Shown here piece after piece: positions 1-3,404 of a stretch of 5,449 nucleotides of DNA (within the stretch, counting starts at the first letter, position 1; each line of letters opens with the position of its first letter). The notes below the pieces were generated by a model. The model worked only from the letters and a program-made list of their open reading frames with translations, was not told the origin of the DNA and ran no database searches. This DNA is from CAZMUN01 sp964569815 (GTDB taxonomy: Archaea > Iainarchaeota > Iainarchaeia > Iainarchaeales > GCA-2688035), in NCBI GenBank assembly GCA_964569815.1, contig CAZMUN010000051.1:1-5449 (forward strand), given 5' to 3'. The translations under genes were made by a program, and so were the position numbers.

Positions 1-11
1 GCAAGACTTCC

Positions 12-25
12 TTTTTTTATACTTA
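12..25 (+). promoter_or_regulatory. Possible TATA box / upstream T-tract before the sliding-clamp gene
   Basis: A run of seven T (12-18) leads into TTTATACTT, which resembles an archaeal TATA box. Centred near position 20, it would place the transcription start near 45, giving a leader of only about ten bases before the ATG at 54. The T-tract could instead be the terminator of a gene to the left of the window. The two readings are not exclusive, and the window edge prevents a decision. Confidence 0.35.
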
Positions 26-53
26 ATTGTATGCAGTTTTATTCAGGGTTGAA

Positions 54-800
54 ATGAAACTTGTTTTAGAAAAGGCCGCAGACTTCCAGAAAAGCATTGA
101 AGCCATAGCCGTCCTAATTGACGAAGCCGAATTCTTGGTTGGCGAAAACGGCCTTGCATTAAAGGCAACCGACCCCAGCCAGATTTCCATGATAGACTTT
201 TTGCTGGAAAAACCGGCCTTCAAGGAATTTGATGCAAAAGACAAAATAAAAATCGGCCTTGACTTGGACTACCTAAGGCAAATCATGTCCCGCGCAAAAC
301 CAGACGACCAGCTTACTTTAGAGCTTGATGAATCAAAAAGCAGGCTTAACGTGCAGTTCAAGGGAGCAAGCTCAAGAAAATTCAACCTGCCCTTGATTGA
401 CATCTCCTCTGCCGAATTGCCAAACCCAAAAATTGAATTCGATGTTGAATTGAAAATGCTTGCCTCTGTACTGCAGGACGCCTTAAAGGACGCGTCCCTT
501 GTAAGCAGCCACGTTTCACTGGGAGTTCAAGGCGACTCGTTCATGGTAAAAGCAGACAGCAGCAAAGGCAATCTGGATTCAGTAACAGAAAAAGACAAAA
601 AAAACCTTTTGGAAATCAAGGTAAAAAAAGAGGCAATGAGCATGTTTCCATTGGACTACCTGCAGGACATGCTGAAAGCAGCTTCATCCACAACCCCAAT
701 AGAGCTAAACCTGAAAAGCAACGCGCCCATACAACTAAGCTATCCCATCGGAGCCGCCAAAATAAAGTACTTCCTGGCCCCGCGCATAGAATCAGAGTAA
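54..800 (+). CDS. pcn: DNA polymerase sliding clamp (archaeal PCNA)
   Basis: This encodes the ring-shaped clamp that encircles DNA and tethers replicative polymerase, FEN1, ligase and other replication and repair factors; archaeal PCNA usually works as a homotrimer. The 248 residues match the usual archaeal length of about 245-250. Seen in the sequence: an N-terminal clamp domain opening MKLVLEKAADFQKSIEA; the conserved patch GLALKATDPSQISM at residues 33-46; an interdomain connecting region near residues 118-130 (SAELPNPKIEF); and a C-terminal domain ending SYPIGAAKIKYFLAPRIE, the family's hallmark C-terminus and the strand that pairs at the subunit interface. I chose ATG 54 because the protein then begins where PCNAs normally begin; a TTG at 27 would add nine residues with no family counterpart. 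AGGGTTGA at 45-52, just before the ATG, is only a weak Shine-Dalgarno. The gene is followed by T-tracts and appears to be its own transcription unit. Family assignment is very secure. Confidence 0.97.
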   Translation: MKLVLEKAADFQKSIEAIAVLIDEAEFLVGENGLALKATDPSQISMIDFLLEKPAFKEFDAKDKIKIGLDLDYLRQIMSRAKPDDQLTLELDESKSRLNVQFKGASSRKFNLPLIDISSAELPNPKIEFDVELKMLASVLQDALKDASLVSSHVSLGVQGDSFMVKADSSKGNLDSVTEKDKKNLLEIKVKKEAMSMFPLDYLQDMLKAASSTTPIELNLKSNAPIQLSYPIGAAKIKYFLAPRIESE

Positions 801-803
801 CAG

Positions 804-833
804 TTTTTTTTCCCCTAAAACAGGGTTTTTTTT
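804..833 (+). terminator. Double oligo-T terminator after pcn
   Basis: Two runs of eight T lie at 804-811 and 826-833, the first starting three bases after the pcn stop codon. Between them is a short inverted repeat, CCCT (813-816) and AGGG (822-825), with a five-base AAAAC loop, directly followed by the second T8. Archaeal RNA polymerase terminates at U-rich tracts, so either tract could work alone; the 4-bp stem gives the second one a miniature intrinsic-terminator look. The cassette separates pcn from the transporter gene. Confidence 0.7.
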
Positions 834-878
834 CCACAACCCAAAAACCAACTCGTCTTTTGACGAACCATGCTTCGC

Positions 879-886
879 TTTTTATT
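879..886 (+). promoter_or_regulatory. Possible TATA box for the transporter-kinase operon
   Basis: A T-rich TTTTTATT element sits about 27 bases upstream of the ATG at 910, roughly the distance from TATA box to transcription start in archaea. If real, the transcript would begin at or within a few bases of the start codon. This fits the lack of any purine-rich Shine-Dalgarno: the bases before the ATG are pyrimidines. The region is T-rich overall, so chance similarity is quite possible. Confidence 0.35.
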
Positions 887-909
887 CCTTTTGTGGTTTT
901 TCTTCCCTC

Positions 910-2493
910 ATGGGCCTTCCACTAAGAGCCATTTTTTTGGGTGCGCTTTTAAGCGTTCTTGTTGCAATGTACAGCGCCTTCGCAGGCCTCAAAATCGGCG
1001 GCGTGTACTGGCCAAGCGTTACAATGGCCGTTGTTGCAATGGCCTTGCTAAACCTTCTTGGAAACACTAACAAGAATGAAATAAACATTGCCCAGACAGC
1101 CGCCTCTGCAGGCGGACTTCTTGCAGCAGGCCTTATCTTCACGATTCCCGCAATATGGCTTTTAGGCCTAAAGGTTTCCATGGCAGAGATTTTCTTTGTT
1201 TCAATCGTTGGCGGCCTCACAGGCATAATATTCTCGATTCCTTTGAGAAAGGAAATGGTTGAAAGAATGCAGCTTCCTTACCCAGACGGGCAGGCAACAG
1301 CCGCAATAATAGAAGCAGGCGATGAAAAGGGAAGCAAAGCCAAAGCCGTTTTCGGAATGCTTGGCCTTGGCGCCGTTTTCTCCATCCTGCGCGACCACTT
1401 TTCCTTGATTCCAGGCCTGGTTTCTCTCGAAACCTTGAAGGCGCCTTTTGCTTCCCTTTTTTCTTTAGGCAGCTCAATCTCCCTGATTCCCTTTTCAGGC
1501 GGCTACCTAATAGGGCCCCGCTTTACAGGAATATGGTTTCTTGGGGCAGCCTTAAGCAATTTCCTGCTAGTGCCCTGGCTTGTTTCAACAGCCGCTTTTC
1601 CAACAAAGCTTGAAGCAGCCTCTGCATTCACTGCCCCCCTTGGAATAGGCCTTGTTGTTGGCGCGGCAATAGCCTACTTTGCCCTCAAGGCCCTGCCCAG
1701 GCTTAAAACCATTTTTTCCGATTACCGCAAAGCAGGAAACTCCCCAAGGCTTTTTGGCCTGCTCCTGATTTTCCTCACAACAGTCCTTACCTACGCGCTC
1801 CAGCTTAACCTAGCTGTCTCAATCATAGCAATACTTGGGGCATTTGTAATGGCCTATATCGGAGCACGCATAACAGGAGAAATGAACATCGACCCAATGG
1901 AATTGTTTGCAATGGTTGTCCTTATTGCGGCAAAGCTTTTGTTTGGCTTCAATGCAGTGCTGCTTGTATTGCTTGCAGCAGTTGTATGCATTTCAGCCGG
2001 AATTGCAGGCGACATGATGCAGGATTTGAAAGCAGGATTCTTGCTTGGCACAAACCCAAAAAAACAGCTTTTCGCCCAAATAGTCGGCGTGCTTACAGCT
2101 TCCATTGCAATGGCCTTTGTTTTGACTTCATTCAGCAGCTCAGGCCTTATAGGAACAGAAGCATTCCCTGCCCCGCAGGCAGTTGCCCTAACAGCGGTTG
2201 TTGAAGCAGACTCTTTAAGCGTGGCACTTGCATCAGGAATTGTTTTAGGCGCATTGGCCGCCTTGGCAATAAGCTTTTTTGGAAACGCCATAATGGTTGC
2301 TGCATTTGGAATAGGAGTCTATGTTCCGATTTCCTTGTCCTTTCCCCTATTCATTGGAGGGCTTCTCAGGCTTTTTGCAAACAAAAACAGCTTCACTGAA
2401 AAAGGCCGGCTTTTGGCCGCCGGCGGCATCGCAGGCGAAGGCCTTGTCGGAATGGCCCTTATTTTAATAGGTTTTGCGGCTATCTTTTTGTGA
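910..2493 (+). CDS. OPT-family transporter, integral membrane protein
   Basis: This is a 527-residue polytopic membrane protein of the OPT (oligopeptide transporter) family, whose members import small peptides, peptide-like compounds or metal chelates, normally driven by proton symport. The hydropathy pattern suggests about 12-14 membrane segments. Family motifs visible in order: an N-terminal helix pair with YSAFAGLKIGG (21-31); NIAQTAASAGG (59-69) followed by LIFTIPA; PLRKEMVERMQLPYPDGQA (111-129), the basic cytoplasmic loop plus the proline-rich signature; GEMNIDPME (323-331); GDMMQDLKAGFLLGTNPKKQ (367-386); and GIAGEGLVG (506-514) near the C-terminus. Length fits the shorter prokaryotic OPT branch. 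ATG 910 is the first usable in-frame start, and the following residues align with the usual OPT N-terminus. Its stop codon overlaps the start of the pantothenate kinase gene, so the two are co-expressed. The substrate cannot be read from the sequence; the neighbour hints at pantothenate or a pantetheine-like amide (inference only). Confidence 0.92.
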   Translation: MGLPLRAIFLGALLSVLVAMYSAFAGLKIGGVYWPSVTMAVVAMALLNLLGNTNKNEINIAQTAASAGGLLAAGLIFTIPAIWLLGLKVSMAEIFFVSIVGGLTGIIFSIPLRKEMVERMQLPYPDGQATAAIIEAGDEKGSKAKAVFGMLGLGAVFSILRDHFSLIPGLVSLETLKAPFASLFSLGSSISLIPFSGGYLIGPRFTGIWFLGAALSNFLLVPWLVSTAAFPTKLEAASAFTAPLGIGLVVGAAIAYFALKALPRLKTIFSDYRKAGNSPRLFGLLLIFLTTVLTYALQLNLAVSIIAILGAFVMAYIGARITGEMNIDPMELFAMVVLIAAKLLFGFNAVLLVLLAAVVCISAGIAGDMMQDLKAGFLLGTNPKKQLFAQIVGVLTASIAMAFVLTSFSSSGLIGTEAFPAPQAVALTAVVEADSLSVALASGIVLGALAALAISFFGNAIMVAAFGIGVYVPISLSFPLFIGGLLRLFANKNSFTEKGRLLAAGGIAGEGLVGMALILIGFAAIFL

Positions 2494-3299
2494 AACCAAT
2501 GATTCTCGGCATAGACTTTGGAGCATCCTCAACAAAAGCAGTCCTTCTTGACGGAAAAAAGATTGCAAAAAAAGCTGTCTCCAAAAGGCCTTTGGTTACA
2601 AAAAAAAACCTTGAGCATTTCCTCAAAACCAAAAACTTTTCCGCTTATCCAATAACAGCGGTTGCCATAACAGGCGGAAAAAGCCACAGCTTTAAATCAA
2701 AAATCCTTGGCCTAAAGCCAAACCACGTCAACGAAATCAACGCAATCGGCTTCGGCGCAGCCTTTCCCTCAAACCAAAAAAACTGCCTTGCAGTCTCTCT
2801 TGGAACAGGCACCTGCATTGTTTCCTTTTCAAAAGGAAACTGCTTGCACGTTATTGGTTCCGGCCTTGGCGGAGGCACAATCCTCGGCTTAAGCAAGCTT
2901 TTGGTAAAAGAAACCAGCCCAAAAAAGCTGGCAAAGCTTGCCTCAAAAGGAAACCTGTCCAAAACAGACCTTTCAGTAAAAGACATTGTCGGAAAAGGGA
3001 TTGGAAAAGTGCCTGCAAGCGCAACCGCCTCAAACTTTGCAAAGGCCTCAGGCTCAAAAAAAGACATCGCGGCCGCAATCCAAAACCTTGTTGCAGAACC
3101 AGTGGCAGTTCTTGCAGCATCTGCCTCAAAACACAACTGCAAAAAAGTGGTTTTTGTTGGCCGAACCCTTGAATTCCCTTTTGCAAAAAAGCGCATAAAG
3201 GCAGCTGAAAAAATCTTTAACGCAAGCTTTTCCTTCCCAAAAAACCCTGCCTTTGCAACAGCCCTGGGCGCGGCCTTTTTCCTGCAATCCAAAAAATAG
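2490..3299 (+). CDS. coaW: Type II (fumble-like) pantothenate kinase homologue
   Basis: The predicted enzyme is an ASKHA-fold kinase that phosphorylates pantothenate (or pantetheine) with ATP, the first step of CoA synthesis from the vitamin; it would be cytosolic. Its 269 residues match the bacterial type II enzyme (about 267). Visible motifs: phosphate-1 loop GIDFGASSTK (7-16); ITGGK (60-64); NEINAIGFGA (81-90), whose Glu82 aligns with the catalytic glutamate region; VSLGTGTCIV (102-111); HVIGSGLGGGTILGLSKLL (120-138); LSVKDIVGKGIG (161-172); TASNFAKASG (179-188); and FVGRTLEF (222-229). His120 sits where the Staphylococcus aureus enzyme has arginine by my alignment from memory. GTG 2490 overlaps the transporter stop codon as GTGA; ATG 2499 (MILGIDFG) is an alternative start three codons later. 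Either start indicates translational coupling. Archaea usually reach phosphopantothenate through pantoate kinase and phosphopantothenate synthetase, so this enzyme type in an archaeon is notable and may be acquired. A related sugar-kinase or BadF-type role is less likely. Confidence 0.88.
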   Translation: MKPMILGIDFGASSTKAVLLDGKKIAKKAVSKRPLVTKKNLEHFLKTKNFSAYPITAVAITGGKSHSFKSKILGLKPNHVNEINAIGFGAAFPSNQKNCLAVSLGTGTCIVSFSKGNCLHVIGSGLGGGTILGLSKLLVKETSPKKLAKLASKGNLSKTDLSVKDIVGKGIGKVPASATASNFAKASGSKKDIAAAIQNLVAEPVAVLAASASKHNCKKVVFVGRTLEFPFAKKRIKAAEKIFNASFSFPKNPAFATALGAAFFLQSKK

Positions 3300-3315
3300 C
3301 TCTCGAAAGCTATTT
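3294..3315 (+). promoter_or_regulatory. Perfect 8-bp inverted repeat over the kinase stop codon and next TATA box
   Basis: AAATAGCT (3294-3301) and AGCTATTT (3308-3315) are exact reverse complements around a six-base CTCGAA spacer. The left arm contains the TAG stop of the kinase gene; the right arm runs into the TATA-box-like sequence of the next gene. As RNA it could form an 8-bp hairpin, but no T-run follows, so it is not a typical oligo-T terminator. As DNA it could be a dimeric regulator site covering the BRE/TATA region. Confidence 0.55.
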
Positions 3316-3320
3316 ATATT
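3313..3320 (+). promoter_or_regulatory. TATA box of the surface-protein gene
   Basis: TTTATATT closely matches the archaeal TATA-box consensus and is preceded by the purine-rich CGAAAG, which could act as a BRE. Transcription would start about 25 bases downstream, near 3341-3344, leaving a leader of about 60 bases that contains an A10 run (3354-3363), a 10-bp palindrome GCCTGCAGGC (3366-3375) and the Shine-Dalgarno. No other good promoter candidate exists in the gap. Confidence 0.6.
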
Positions 3321-3387
3321 CCAAAACTCTACTCTTAGGGGGTCGTCTGCTGCAAAAAAAAAAGCGCCTGCAGGCAAGCCTATATTT

Positions 3388-3395
3388 GGAGGTGA
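3388..3395 (+). promoter_or_regulatory. Strong Shine-Dalgarno for the surface-protein gene
   Basis: GGAGGTGA is a full-length match to the archaeal anti-Shine-Dalgarno and lies nine bases before ATG 3405. The TGA at 3393-3395 inside it is an in-frame stop, so no upstream start is possible. This fixes the start of the next gene and its unusually long N-terminal region. It is the only strong ribosome binding site in the window. Confidence 0.9.
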
Positions 3396-3404
3396 AAAAA
3401 AGGC

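Noticed and set aside
27..53. TTG at 27 as the start of the sliding clamp
   Set aside because: It adds nine residues absent from PCNA proteins; ATG 54 gives the canonical N-terminus and length.
2600..2608. A9 run in the kinase gene as a programmed slippage site
   Set aside because: The normal frame continues intact with family motifs on both sides, and A-rich lysine runs are common throughout this gene.
2645..3292. 215-codon minus-strand open frame opposite the kinase gene
   Set aside because: It lies wholly opposite a gene with clear family motifs, has no recognisable domain, and has no promoter or ribosome binding site that I can see.
3354..3375. Palindrome GCCTGCAGGC next to A10, which on the minus strand reads as a hairpin followed by T10
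   Set aside because: There is no minus-strand gene for it to terminate, and the palindrome allows only a 3-bp stem once a loop is left. It is kept only as a leader feature.
3381..3387. Second TATA-like sequence (TATATTT) before the surface gene
   Set aside because: It is only about 20 bases from the ATG, so transcription would begin at or after the start codon and would lose the strong Shine-Dalgarno.
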